The notes beneath the pieces were generated by a model, which was given only the letters and a program-made list of their open reading frames with translations, did no database searches and was not told where the DNA came from. 64,000 nt of DNA from Mesostigma viride. Its lineage: Eukaryota > Streptophyta > Mesostigmatophyceae > Mesostigmatales > Mesostigmataceae. Shown here one piece after another: positions 22,297 through 32,039 of the stretch; positions within the stretch are counted from its first letter, which is position 1; every line of letters begins with the position of its first letter. The stretch covers positions 2,005,506-2,069,505 of the forward strand of contig RPFO01000002.1 in the NCBI GenBank assembly GCA_009746045.1, written 5' to 3'. Made by a program: the position numbers and the translations under genes.

Positions 22297-23947
22297 ATGA
22301 GGAAGGTGCCAAGTACACGGTGCCTTCTAGGAGCAATTTTTCCGATTTTGGCCTGCTGCTATGCTTGGGAAGGCGCACCGGAGGAGAAATTTGCTCATGG
22401 CAAAGATGCAGGTATTTTCATTTGGGGGGGCGGGATTTGCGAGGTTGCGTTGGCGATATGTCCGAACAAGCACCAGTTGCTGCCGCTCCTGGCATTTGCC
22501 CCCGCATTCTTTCAACTTCACCTGGGCTAGGTTGTGAGCCCTGGCTGTCTTTTCCTCGCGGGATGCTGACCTTGTCATAACCCGTATCGTGTGCTTCACC
22601 TATACCTCTTGGGTCTGCTATTTATCTGCAACAGGAAGCGAGCATGTTCGTTGGACAACCTCTGCTCCACGTGCGAGCAGTGAAACGATCAAAAGAGACA
22701 TGTGGCATCGATTAATGGCAAACTTAGATCATAGCTCCAGCTGGCAGCACCATGAGACCCATGGCGGGTTACAGGGGAGTAGCATGCGGGCACGAATGAC
22801 GAGAAAGCTCACCTACAGTGATGACAGCAGCAGTGACGAAGCGGACGCCTCGGCAAAATGGCTCGCGAGGACGCGGTGGTGTGCGCAGCCACTGCCCAAG
22901 GCCAGGTCTCGCGGTACGCGTCAGCTCCTGCAAAAGCCGACTGCCCGCAGGGTCGCCCCCGCCCCCAGCACAGAAGCAGAAAGCGACGATGCATGGCCAT
23001 CGGATGAGAATGAAGCGGGGAGCAGCCACTCAACCCCCGCCGAGCCAAAGGTGTACTTGGTGGGCAACAACTTCACGGAGCCGACCGGGCCCGGCAAGTC
23101 CAAGCGCATGGCTCGCTTCATCGTGAAGGAGATGACCCCCACCGAGCAGACGTCGTGCCGCCACACGGGCATGGCGTGCGCCGAGGACGCACCCCTGGGG
23201 GGTGCGCGCAAGCGGCTGCGGGAAGGGTCCCTGGGCACGTGCGCACTGGTAGGGCTGGGTGCCAACCTGTTGGGGCGGCGGCGCGGGCGCGATATCGACG
23301 CGCACGACACGGTCATCCGGTTTGGGGGCGCCCCCATTCAGGGGTATGAGGCGGATGTCGGGCGCCGCACGAGCGTGGCGTACGTGCGCGAGGTGCCCAA
23401 CATGCGCAAGGAGGAGCGCACCGAGGGGGGGCCCAAGCGCGTCTATGTGCCCGGCTCGGACGTTTGGGGTAGCCAGGTGGCGCTGCCGGAGCTCATGTAC
23501 GTGTCGGAAGGCCTGCACGACGTGGGCCTCAAGAAACACGTTGATGTGGACGAGCACCGCGGCAAGGCCTACTGGCCGATCACTGCGCTGTCCATGGAGG
23601 GCGGCCTGCGTGCAGTGAACGTGTACCACCGTCTGGCGGGCCTCGTGACCATGGTGGCGGACGAGCTCAAGGGGGCCGACCGCGAGGGGGTGCGCGAGGC
23701 GATTCGGGACCGGATGCTTAAGCCCACGTCCGGCATGAAGCTCATCTTCACGCTCGTCCACTCGCGCCTGTGCACACGGCTGGACCTGTATGGGTTCAGC
23801 CGAGATGGCACAGGGCACTACTTTGAGGGCCTGAGCCATGCCCGCAGGGACGCGCGGAGCGCAATGCATTTTAAGCACGTCGCAGGCTTGGAGTACTATG
23901 TGTACAAGGTCGCGATGGAAAATGGTATATTGTGCCTGTACGATTAA
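22297..23947 (+). CDS. GT29 family sialyltransferase-like protein, two exons
   Basis: Exons 22297-22411 and 22635-23947 join in phase (G|GA) to give 475 residues. Exon 1 encodes MRKVPSTRCLLGAIFPILAC, a basic then hydrophobic start that fits a type II Golgi anchor or signal peptide. Residues about 45-190 form an acidic, Ser-rich stem. The catalytic part has the sialylmotif L signature (CALVGLGANLL, then IDAHDTVIRFGGAPIQGYE, then VGRRT) at about 241-287, motif S (KPTSGMKLIFTLVH, then LDLYGF) at about 401-425, a HYFEG motif III near 433 and an H-x7-E motif VS near 450. Family knowledge: GT29 enzymes move sialic acid from CMP-sialic acid to glycans. Green algae hold many GT29-like proteins whose donor and acceptor are uncertain, so the substrate here is not known. 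The body is in one long GC-rich exon, unlike its neighbours. Confidence 0.88.
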
Positions 23948-24022
23948 AGAGAAGTGCATGTGTCCAACCTTTTTATAAATCGAAAGGAAAATGGATATAT
24001 CAACCATGTTTTCTGACCCGGA

Positions 24023-24027
24023 TGTAA
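24023..24027 (+). other. possible TGTAA poly(A) signal of the GT29 gene
   Basis: TGTAA lies 76 bp past the stop codon. TGTAA is the usual polyadenylation signal in green algae. Supported only by position and the five bases. Confidence 0.35.
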
Positions 24028-24036
24028 TTCTGTTCA

Positions 24037-24110
24037 GATCCAGCCGTGGTCAACCCGTTTCACGTTTCGATACCTTTGGTATCGAGCGGACAGGTGTGTA
24101 GTACTCCTCG
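24037..24110 (+). repeat. dispersed repeat head with 8-bp hairpin
   Basis: CAGCCGTGGTCAACCCGTTT, a hairpin TCGATACC/GGTATCGA (24,067-24,085) and GTGTGTAGTACTCC are shared in order with 31,669-31,738, where the stem has a different sequence (GCGAGACT/AGTCTCGC). There the block leads directly into SINE copy B. Confidence 0.6.
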
Positions 24111-24559
24111 CAACCATTAGCTCACGTAGTATAGCGATCTACTACAATTTCCGCAATTGCTGGCACCTCTCTCCGGTAAAGAGTTTTTCCGCAGTTGGAC
24201 TGTAGCTTGGGATGCCTTCGGATCAGAAGACCCATTCAGCCATTGAATCATACCAGAGGTCCTAGGTCGAATACGTGGTGGAGCTACTTGAACTTCATTC
24301 GCGTTTTGTCGCGCCCCAGCGCGCTTGGCAGCAGTTACTAATTACTAGTTACTATTTACTAGTTGTTGCCTCGATGATATCAACTATGTTTTCTTATTGG
24401 GGCGGGAAATGGCTGCACTGCCTGGAATGGTGTGAGATGGCCTGCTTTCTGCCATGGGCAAGTTCCTATGCTTGCATTTGATGCGAGTGCATGCATGTGC
24501 AAATGCACAATACCACATTGTGATGGCCATGTGCACACTACTTCATGCAACGATGCCAT
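24111..24559. other. interval with no gene recognised
   Basis: AT-balanced sequence between the GT29 gene and the retroelement cluster. It includes a small tandem of TTACTA-type units at about 24,335-24,362. No conserved reading frame is seen. Confidence 0.4.
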
Positions 24560-24579
24560 TGATTTCGACCTCGAGAACA

Positions 24580-24850
24580 ATCATTAATTAAACGCGTGCT
24601 CCCGCGTTGGGGAGTCACGGAGCACCTGAGTGATTTTAAGGGGAGGTGGCACCCCTAATTTGACCTACGCCAACATGACTTGTAATTCATTAGCACAATG
24701 CTGAAATATGATTGGGGGCACTAATTGACATCTCTGGTGAGTTGTCCATGCACTTGTTGGGGGTACGTACTACGCCCATCTATACCAAGGATACGCCATT
24801 ATTGTGCTATGAATAGAAAAGGACGCTAATTAGGGCTGGGTATTAATAAA
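24580..24850 (-). mobile_element. LINE-like 3' end, minus orientation
   Basis: Starts with an ATTAATTAA tail at about 24,583-24,592 and then the CTCCCGCGTTGGGGAGTCAC block also seen next to the (ATTC)n tail at about 496-515. This is probably a truncated 3' end of the same element family. Confidence 0.5.
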
Positions 24851-24894
24851 GGCGCTTTCGGCCCCAACCTTTCTAGGTCGATGATTACGACTGG

Positions 24895-25728
24895 ACCACC
24901 ATTTCTCCGAGTGATGCTATGCATCACATCGTCTTCGGGGACTACGCCTCGCTTTACGACCTGTGCCTCCATCTCCACGCCACTGGAGGCCTCCTCGTCA
25001 CCGACGGCCGACGCTGGCACAACATCAGCCAGATGTTCGGGAGTCCCCGCCCCCAACTCCAACACGCCGTCCTCAACTCTCTTCTCCAGAAGTCTGACGG
25101 CGAGATCTGGGCTCCATCCATCTCCGCCCCCGCATTCCGTTCCATCCTCACGGAAGCCTTTCAGCAGCACGTGACCCACCTTGCTGCCGACATAGCAGCA
25201 ATCGGCGGCACGCTGACTGCTGAACTTCCACACATTTCCACCGCTGCCGCCTCCACCTCCACTGCCATTTCCGCCTCCACTGCCGACATCAAAGCCCAGC
25301 TCCTCGACCTCGACCACCGCCTTCAAGCCACCGCCAACGCCCTTGAGACCTTGCATGACACCGCCGGCCTCACCGCCCAGGCGGTGAAGGACATCGCCGC
25401 CCAGCCGGCTCCTGCTGGCCCGCCCGGCGATGCTCCCTCCACCTGGGCGGACTTGCTTAAGCAGCACACCACCTCCACCACCTCCACCATCTCGGCACAA
25501 CTCAAGCAACAAGCCCTCGACCTTCGCGAGGAAGCCGACATCGCCCGGCGCAGCCACAATGTCATCGTCAAGCACTTCGACCAGTAGGCAGGTGAGACCT
25601 CCACGAGCCTTCTTGAGGCATTTAAGCGCGCCATTCTTGCCCCCATGTTACTCACTGGTGAGCTGGACATGTCGGCTGTCCGCCTCCCCCGCGCGCGGGG
25701 GAAGGCTGGCCCGGCACCCGTGCTCCTC
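24895..25728 (+). pseudogene. LINE ORF1-like gene, interrupted
   Basis: An open frame of 222 codons (from about 24,919, HHIVFGDYASLYDLCLHLHA) runs to a stop at 25,585-25,587 and continues out of frame with LTGELDMSAVRLPRARG to 25,728. The middle is a long Ala/Ser/Thr- and heptad-rich stretch that suggests a coiled coil, followed by KQQALDLREEADIARRSHNV. Related copies occur at 29,560-30,620 and 32,430-33,560. Layout and copy number fit a LINE ORF1 RNA-binding chaperone. Its C-terminal part resumes at 27,068 after a 1.3-kb insertion. Confidence 0.6.
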
Positions 25729-25731
25729 ATG

Positions 25732-27063
25732 GTCCGCCGATGTTGTCCATTTGGACGACAACCCACGTAACGTAAGTGTGCCGCGTAATTCCGTGACCTC
25801 CGACGTAAGGGACGTACCGTAAATTGGTCCGACGGTCCAGGGCAGACCCCAAGTGAATGAAAATGCGAAGGTCGGGCAGATAATTGCGCCATAGCACAGT
25901 AAATACCTCGTGCAATGATAGAGTTGTCACGTGACTTTTGCTAACATTTTTTACCGTTGAGCGCGCGCATACGAGATATGGCTGTCAACGTGCCATTTTG
26001 GTGAAAAATTTGGGTTCGCAGCTTGAAATGGGTCAGATGATGACCCCTGAACGATGATGCATTATGTTGGTACGTCAAGAATGATCAGATTCACGGAACT
26101 GGGAAAACGCTCGGTGGTTATTACCTCTGTCTTGGTCGTCACCATCAGACGAGACGTCCCAGTTGGTATCGCCTGTTTCTTTTTGGTTTCTTGGTAGCTT
26201 CCGTCTGCCTGGGCCTTCCATTGTTTTACGGAAGTCAGCGGCAGCATCTGCTGGGAACGTCGACGAGTTAGACGTCATCTTTGCATAGATAATCAACATG
26301 GTAATGTTGACGGATGCATGGATACAGCGGAAATGGCTGCCTCTGCTACTAGCATTTGTATCCGTGACGTATGCGTGTGGCCAGCGGAACACGGCCAGGT
26401 CATGATCGAGGCAGGTACGGCAATTCGTTTTCGTGTTGTTTGCGTGGAAACTCGTACATTTATACATGCCTTATGGTGGATACATTAGTGGTAATTGCAA
26501 CAGCCTTCCATGCCTGCTCAAGGAGGGGTTTTAGCCAGAATGTTGCCCAACTTTTGTGGCATTTCTTGGGGGGATACCGTTCAGTGAGTGCAAGGTGGCT
26601 TCATATTTGTATTTCAGCATATCTGGCAGTTTCTTGTGGTCAACTATATTGCTTCATTGTATGGCATGGCATAGAAGGCCGTTTGATCGCGCGTAAGCCA
26701 CACACGTAAACGCGGGCATTGTATGGGCCAAATGGGCTATCCGGGTGGTTTGACCCAAGGAAAGCACCATTGGACTATCCAACTAAATTGTCCAATGTTG
26801 GGTTTGAGGTTTTTGACCCTCCCCTGAAAAAAATGGGGGGGTATACTTTTTCTTTGGCACCAAATGATCATCTTTTGGCTCACTTTGACTAAATGTATCA
26901 TCCAAAACACTTACTAGACTCATGATATTATTGCATATTCTGAAAGCCCTTGAAGTGTAGATACTTCTAGCATCTTGGTTGGGGGTATTTGGAGTTGTGG
27001 GCTATGAGTCATGATTTTTTTTATTTTCAGGGGTGTGAAAGTGCCTGAAAGGGCTTGGCGGAC
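25732..27063. mobile_element. 1.33-kb insertion with 7-bp TIRs, candidate DNA transposon
   Basis: The ORF1-like sequence breaks off at 25,728 and resumes at 27,068. The insert starts GTCCGCC and ends GGCGGAC, inverted copies, and each side carries CATG (25,728-25,731 and 27,064-27,067), a possible 4-bp target duplication. Inside I see no transposase; there are short frames only and an AT-rich right half. A non-autonomous element is the simplest reading, though the inverted repeats are very short. Confidence 0.4.
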
Positions 27064-27067
27064 CATG

Positions 27068-27297
27068 GGTTAAGTACATGGCGGACAAGCTGGCGTTCCT
27101 TAAATGCCGCAAGAAGGTCTCGGAAACTCGCTTCACGCTGGGCGACGACTTGACCCTGGCCCAGCAACAACGGCGACGCGAGCTATGGCCGACCTACCTT
27201 CAGCTCCGGCAGAGCGCAAGGGGGAAGCCGGTATACTGGAGGGGGGCGGTCATCCACGTTGACCACAAGCCCTGGCAGTCCCCTCCTGCCACCTCAG
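27068..27297 (+). pseudogene. LINE ORF1 C-terminal segment
   Basis: The sequence encodes MADKLAFLKCRKKVSETRF, then LGDDLTLAQQQRRRELWPTY, then GKPVYWRG and DHKPW. It matches 32,440-32,730 on the other strand almost residue for residue and resembles the fragment at 945-1,205. It is the continuation of the ORF1 remnant that ends at 25,728 and is cut again at 27,298 by a palindromic insertion. Confidence 0.6.
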
Positions 27298-28610
27298 ACT
27301 ACTGGTATATATATTAAAAATATAATTACTTACAGGGCTGCAGAGTGAAATCACTCAAACCAAAGCAAACGCCCAGCTATAAACCTCTATACAGAGCCAT
27401 GTCAAATCTCTATACTACGATAAGACCAATGGAAACTCCTAACGGGAGGAACCTAATAGCCCTGCTGCACCGCAAAATCAGCCCGCGTACGGCGGAGCAT
27501 GATGTCAGCCATGGCCCGAGTCAGCGCAACCGACAAGCGCTGACGCCAATATGACGTCCAGGTCCGCGCCGACCATGAGGCCCGCTGGCCCTCCAGGTCC
27601 AGCCGGTCCTCCCGGAGCCGGCAACACTCCTTGAAGAAGGCGGAGGTCAGGGGCCCCATGGCCCCAAACTCCTCCAGGACAAAGGGCACCACACGATGGT
27701 GCCCGACGTCGCCGTAGGCCAGGAGCTTGGCCCGCTCCGCCCGGTCCGCCGTGTAACCTGCCGTGAGGGAGGCCCCAGCCACGTGGCTAAGAGCCACTAG
27801 GAATATATATAAATATCTTGTTCCGGCCGGGCGGCCTTGTGGTAGCTGTGGGCAGCCGCTGGATCCCACGGGGACTCACTACCTTTCCTGCATGGGGGGC
27901 CAACAGAATCAGAATTGGTATTTGTATTTGCACACTGTCCTCCTGACGGTGGTGCTCGCCATGATTCGGTCGGTTTTCCCCCACGCGAACATCCGGTCCG
28001 AGGATGCGGATGGCGCTGCCTTCTATTCCCCCAACCACCGCGGCCTGACATCGTGGTGCTGGACTTTGAGGGGGGTGGCCGGCATCTGCTTATCGACGTT
28101 TCGGTGGCGCGGCCCTTGGCTCTTAGCCACGTGGCTGGGGCCTCCCTCACGGCAGTGCAGGTTACACGGCGGACCGGGCGGAGCGGGCCAAGCTCCTGGC
28201 CTACGGCGACGTCGGGCACCATCGTGTGGTGCCCTTTGTCCTGGAGGAGTTTGGGGCCATGGGGCCCCTGACCTCCGCCTTCTTCAAGGAGTGTTGCCGG
28301 CTCCGGGAGGACCGGCTGGACCTGGAGGGCCAGCGGGCCTCATGGTCGGCGCGGACCTGGACGTCATATTGGCGTCAGCGCTTGTCGGTTGCGCTGACTC
28401 GGGCCATGGCTGACATCATGCTCCGCCGTACGCGGGCTGATTTTGCGGTGCAGCAGGGCTATTAGGTTCCTCCCATTAGGAGTTTCCATTGGTCTTATCG
28501 TAGTATAGAGATTTGACATGGCTCTGTATAGAGGTTTATAGCTGGGCGTTTGCTTTGGTTTGAGTGATTTCACTCTGCTGTAAGTAATTATATTTTTAAT
28601 ATATATACCA
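27298..28610. mobile_element. 1.3-kb palindromic (foldback) insertion with ~495-bp inverted arms
   Basis: The left arm 27,291-27,797 and right arm 28,120-28,617 are near-identical inverted copies: 69 codons read identically from 27,345 forward and from 28,573 backward. One 5-bp indel (near 27,756) separates them. Both outer ends carry CTACTGGTATATATATT or its complement. The spacer is about 320 bp. The insertion lies between LINE ORF1 and its 3' region, since the undisturbed junction is present at 32,450. The arms carry a retroelement C-terminal domain. Confidence 0.75.
27890..28465 (+). pseudogene. retroelement C-terminal domain, restriction-like endonuclease type
   Basis: Across two frames the plus strand encodes PDIVVLDFEGGGRHLLIDVS, then RAKLLAYGDVGHHRVVPFVL and EEFGAMGPLTSAFFKECC, ending at a stop at 28,465. 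P-D followed some 12-14 residues later by (I/L)DVS, a Lys/Tyr segment and a VPFV block is the pattern of the restriction-like endonuclease in R2-type non-LTR elements (known family layout; my assignment is inference). Frame changes show that it is inactive. An inverted copy of the C-terminal half forms the left arm (27,453-27,790). Confidence 0.55.
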
Positions 28611-29044
28611 GTAGTGTAGATTAGTAAGGCTTAGCCTAGCATGTGGCCCACGCGCATGTGCGCCCATAATGGCCCCCATGGATGATGCCTTCAACATTTA
28701 GCCATGCTTTGTCTATAATGGGACCCCCATGGATGTTGCATTAAGAATTTAGCCATGCTATGCCATGCAGAGAGATGCTCTCTGTCGAGAAGCCATGCCC
28801 TAGCTCTTGTATAGCCATGATGATCTTCCCCCACATGACATACTCCCCCTTAGCTGGGCATAGTGTGAAGATCATGAGGGTGCCGGTGCCCTTGAGGAAC
28901 CTAGAGCAAGTGCTGCTTACATTCCACTCTTGCAGGAAGTAGCCTAGAATGTATTAAAAGCCATATATGCCCCTTCTCAGGGATATGTGCTACATTGACT
29001 CCCAACGGAGTGATGTTGATAGTTAATTAATTAATTAATTAATA
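28611..29044 (+). mobile_element. LINE-like 3' region with (AATT)n tail
   Basis: Starts GTGTAGATTAGTAAGGCTTAGC, shared with the minus strand from about 32,450. It contains repeated ATTTAGCCATGCT blocks and GGGATATGTGCTACATTGAC, then CTCCCAACGGAG, and ends in (TTAA)n at 29,020-29,044. Non-coding. It represents the 3' untranslated part and tail of the element family. Confidence 0.6.
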
Positions 29045-30660
29045 AAGGAACATGACTCCGTTGGGAGTACATGTGGCACATATCCCTGAGATCGAGGGGG
29101 CATATGGCGACTTATTCTGGGCTACTTCCTGCAAGGGTGGGATGTAAACTACACCTGCTCTAGGTGCACCAACGGCACCTGCACCACCATGATCTATCGG
29201 AGCGCTTGCATGGGGCCCGGGATGGGGTGGAAGGTCAGCATGGCTATACAAAAGGGGTCCCCAGTTCGATTCCGGCCTGGATTCATTTGCAGAACGCGTT
29301 TTTCCGCGTTTTCCGCGGACCGGCACTGAACGCAAATGGTTTCCACCTTTGCGGCGTGCCAAATCAGAATACAAAAGGTATAGATAGGGCATGGCTTCTC
29401 AGCAGAGAGTGGCTAGAGCTCTGCATGGGCACAGCATAACTAAATAAAGCTAGGCATCATCTGGTGTGTGGCACATCGATCATAGGCACACATGTACATG
29501 GCTAAATAATGCTAAGGCATCGGCTGGTATAGTGCCTGTAGTAGGCGTCCATGTACAAGGCCACGGTGGCTACATGCGACCAAGGATTTCTCTCTCGAAC
29601 GCCTGTGCAAGCTTCTCAGGTTCAGTCTCACCTTCCACCAGGTCGAAGTTCTTGACGATGACGTTAAGGCTGCGCTTGGCGAGCTCGGCCTCCTCGCGGA
29701 GGTCGAGCGTCTGCTGCTGGAGCTGTGCTGCGACGGCGGAGGTGGTGCATGGAGGTGGTGTGGTGCTTGAGCATGTCCGCCCAGGTCTGGGTTGGAGGAG
29801 CATCGCCAGCAAGGCCAGCGCCGGGCTGGCTTGGCGGCAATGTCCTTCACCGCCTGGCCGGCCGCGGTGAGCTAGGCCTGCGGTGTTTTGCAGGCACTCG
29901 ATGGCAATGGCGTTGTCCTCAGTGGAGGCGCTTGTTGTCGATGTCACGGAGCTGGCCAGTGGTGGCGTCGGTGGAGGCGGTGGGGGGGGGGGGGAGGAGA
30001 GGAGGGTGGAGCTGTGGAGGTGGAAATGGCGGGGAGCTCAGCAGCCAGCGTGCGGCCCGCACCTGCCACATCTGCATGCAGCTAGGGGCGTCACGTGCTG
30101 TGAGATGGCTTTTTTAAGGTGGAGGAGGAAGGTGGATTTGGGCAAGGGGGAGGGGACCCAGAGGTCTTCGGCAGAGCGCTGAAGGATGGCAAAGAGGGGG
30201 GCCGGCGAGCTGAAGGCGCGGTTGGGACCAGTCGGGCAGACCTGTGGTTAGGTCCGCAGTGAGAAAACCGGCCGTCAGGTCCGTTGCGGAGGCGATTATG
30301 GCGGAGGAGGAGGCGCTGGCACACTGACAGGTCAAGGGGGGAGGAGGCGTACGACCCATAAAGCACGAGCTCCACGTATCTTGATGGGTGGCATGTCGAA
30401 ATAGCTGGGTCTGTTGACGCCAAAGGTGGAAAATAACCTGTCGACGTCAAAGTCGCGCTCAGACCAGCTAGGTTCGGCTGGGCGGCTGCGCTTGGGCTCA
30501 GGCGATGCAGAGGGCGAGGCATTATGCCCGGGAGGGATCTGGGCGACCACCAGTGCGCGACTAGTGTCACCGCTGCCTGTCGGACCTGAGGGCGAAGCGC
30601 AGCCGGAGCTGCAGTCACCTATTTTCAGCCCTGGCTTAGCGCAGCCGCCAGGCTGCGTTG
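29045..30660 (-). mobile_element. LINE copy, minus orientation, ORF1 plus 3' region
   Basis: From the shared tail region inward: CTCCGTTGGGAG at about 29,052, AGCACATATCCCTGAG-like sequence, a SINE-type block at 29,250-29,372, then ORF1 on the minus strand. ORF1 pieces include LYGSYASSPLDLSVCQRLLL (about 30,310-30,360) and LRSLHRRSRE-type and KRSLNVIVKNFDL segments (about 29,640). Frames shift several times. Head to head with 28,611-29,044, it makes the two tails meet. Confidence 0.55.
29250..29372 (+). mobile_element. SINE fragment, copy C
   Basis: CCCCAGTTCGATTCCGG (B-box-like) followed by ATTCATTTGCAGAACGCGTT, the doubled TTTTCCGCG block and CACTGAACGCAAATGG, as in copies A and B. The 5' half is missing. 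Confidence 0.6.
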
Positions 30661-30934
30661 CGTAGAGGAGCGTTTGCTCGACGGCATATATTTTGTAATA
30701 GCTTCGGAAAATTATATCAGCGTGTGCGTCTTAGAAAGACGAAGCGATTGTGATATTCACAGCCGAATTTGATGCCCAAACGTGAAAGTTATGAGCTCCG
30801 CCGTCAGCCATGGCTACCTCGTGGCTTGTGGCTCGCTGGGTATGCTCCATCCAATGCATGCACACATTTGTTGGCAAAGCTGTATGCAGTGTTTATAGTT
30901 CCCAGAGTTTGTATAGCTCGCTGAGCTATTTAGT
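30661..30934. other. interval with no gene recognised
   Basis: Short AT-rich stretch between the LINE copy and the MITE-like inverted repeats. Nothing further is identified. Confidence 0.4.
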
Positions 30935-31445
30935 TGTCTCACTTAATTTACATAATGGAAACGGCGAAACCTTGAGCAGTTATTAATTTCCCCGTAAAAC
31001 AACCCTTTTTTACCCGACATTGGAAATAACTTTTTACAAACACTTCAAAAAAAATACTTGAAAACGCAGCAAAAATCAGTCTAACAGGGGGACAACTGTG
31101 TTCCAAGTTCCAGGTCATTCCGATAAGTCTCAAGTTATATAAGGTTATGTGTGCTAAAACATGAACGTACGCTAAAGGAGCTTTTTCTGTTAATTAAGTG
31201 AGACAACTCAATCAAGGAGACAACCAGAAACAGAAGGAGACAACTATGCCTGGACGCATGGCATATCATCTGTGTGTAAGGCCACTCAGACATGATCAAT
31301 GTTTTCCATCCAAGAAGCCGAAAAACATGCCCAACTTGATCACACGGCTCCCGCGGCCTTCGCGTCTTTCCCCTCAGACAACTACCCTTAGTCCTTCCAC
31401 GCCGTTGGATCGCCATGTGCATGCCCCAGGCATAGTTGTCTCACT
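30935..31445. mobile_element. MITE-like nested inverted repeats with GTTGTCTC ends
   Basis: GTTGTCTCACTTAATT at about 30,935-30,950 is inverted as AATTAAGTGAGACAAC at 31,190-31,205, about 270 bp end to end. A second pair follows: GGAGACAACTATGCCTGG at 31,228-31,245 and CCAGGCATAGTTGTCTC at 31,426-31,442. A third GAGACAAC lies at 31,217. No coding capacity. This suggests two small foldback elements side by side or nested. Confidence 0.55.
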
Positions 31446-31534
31446 TAGCACAACATAAGAAACAGGCTAGGCACCTCATCTGCCCTCACCTGCCCTCGGC
31501 ATGGCCAACTTTGCCATGCAGTGTGGGCATAGCA

Positions 31535-31615
31535 GCTTTTTCCGCGTTTTCCGCGGCCCGGCACTGAACGCAAATGGTTTTCACCTTTGCGGAGTGCCTC
31601 ATCAGAATATACGCT
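31535..31615 (+). mobile_element. SINE 3' fragment, copy D
   Basis: TTTTCCGCGTTTTCCGCGG followed by CACTGAACGCAAATGGTTTT and GCGGAGTGCCT, the 3' module of SINE copies A and B. It sits about 190 bp upstream of copy B in the same orientation. Confidence 0.6.
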
Positions 31616-31668
31616 TGGCTGATTTCGATAGTACCGGCTACGCCCCCTTCTACTAAAAAGAAGGATTC

Positions 31669-32009
31669 AGCCGTGTTCAGCCCGTCTCACGGTGCGAGAC
31701 TGAACAAGTCTCGCGTGCAGACACGTGTGTAGTACTCCTACACACAGATCTCGAGTGATTTATCTAGTACCAAATCCGAAAGGCTTGCATCACTCCCCGG
31801 ACAGGAGAACTTTTGCGGATGACTGTAGGTGTAAGTTGGCGATGCCATGGTAACCGGAGACGTCCGTCCTATAGTCAGCAAAATTGGTGCGAGAGGTCCC
31901 CAGTTCGATTCCGGTCGGATTCATTTGCAGATCGCGTTTTTCCGCGTTTTCCGCGGCCCGGCACTGAACGCAAATGGTTTTCACCTTTGCGGAGTGCCTG
32001 ATCAGAATA
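31669..32009 (+). mobile_element. tRNA-like SINE, copy B with hairpin head
   Basis: 31,721-32,009 matches copy A (2,452-2,738) over its whole length with few differences, including the B-box-like CCCCAGTTCGATTCCGG at about 31,898-31,914. It is preceded by a CAGCCGTG module with an 8-bp hairpin (31,694-31,714) that also occurs at 24,041-24,110. Confidence 0.7.
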
Positions 32010-32039
32010 GCAGCACCATCGCTATAGCTAGTAGGCATT

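Noticed and set aside
31860-31920. A functional tRNA gene, because of the GTTCGATTCC B-box-like motif.
   Set aside because: The same motif occurs in at least three dispersed copies with a shared non-tRNA 3' module, and I cannot fold a full cloverleaf. A tRNA-derived SINE explains it better.
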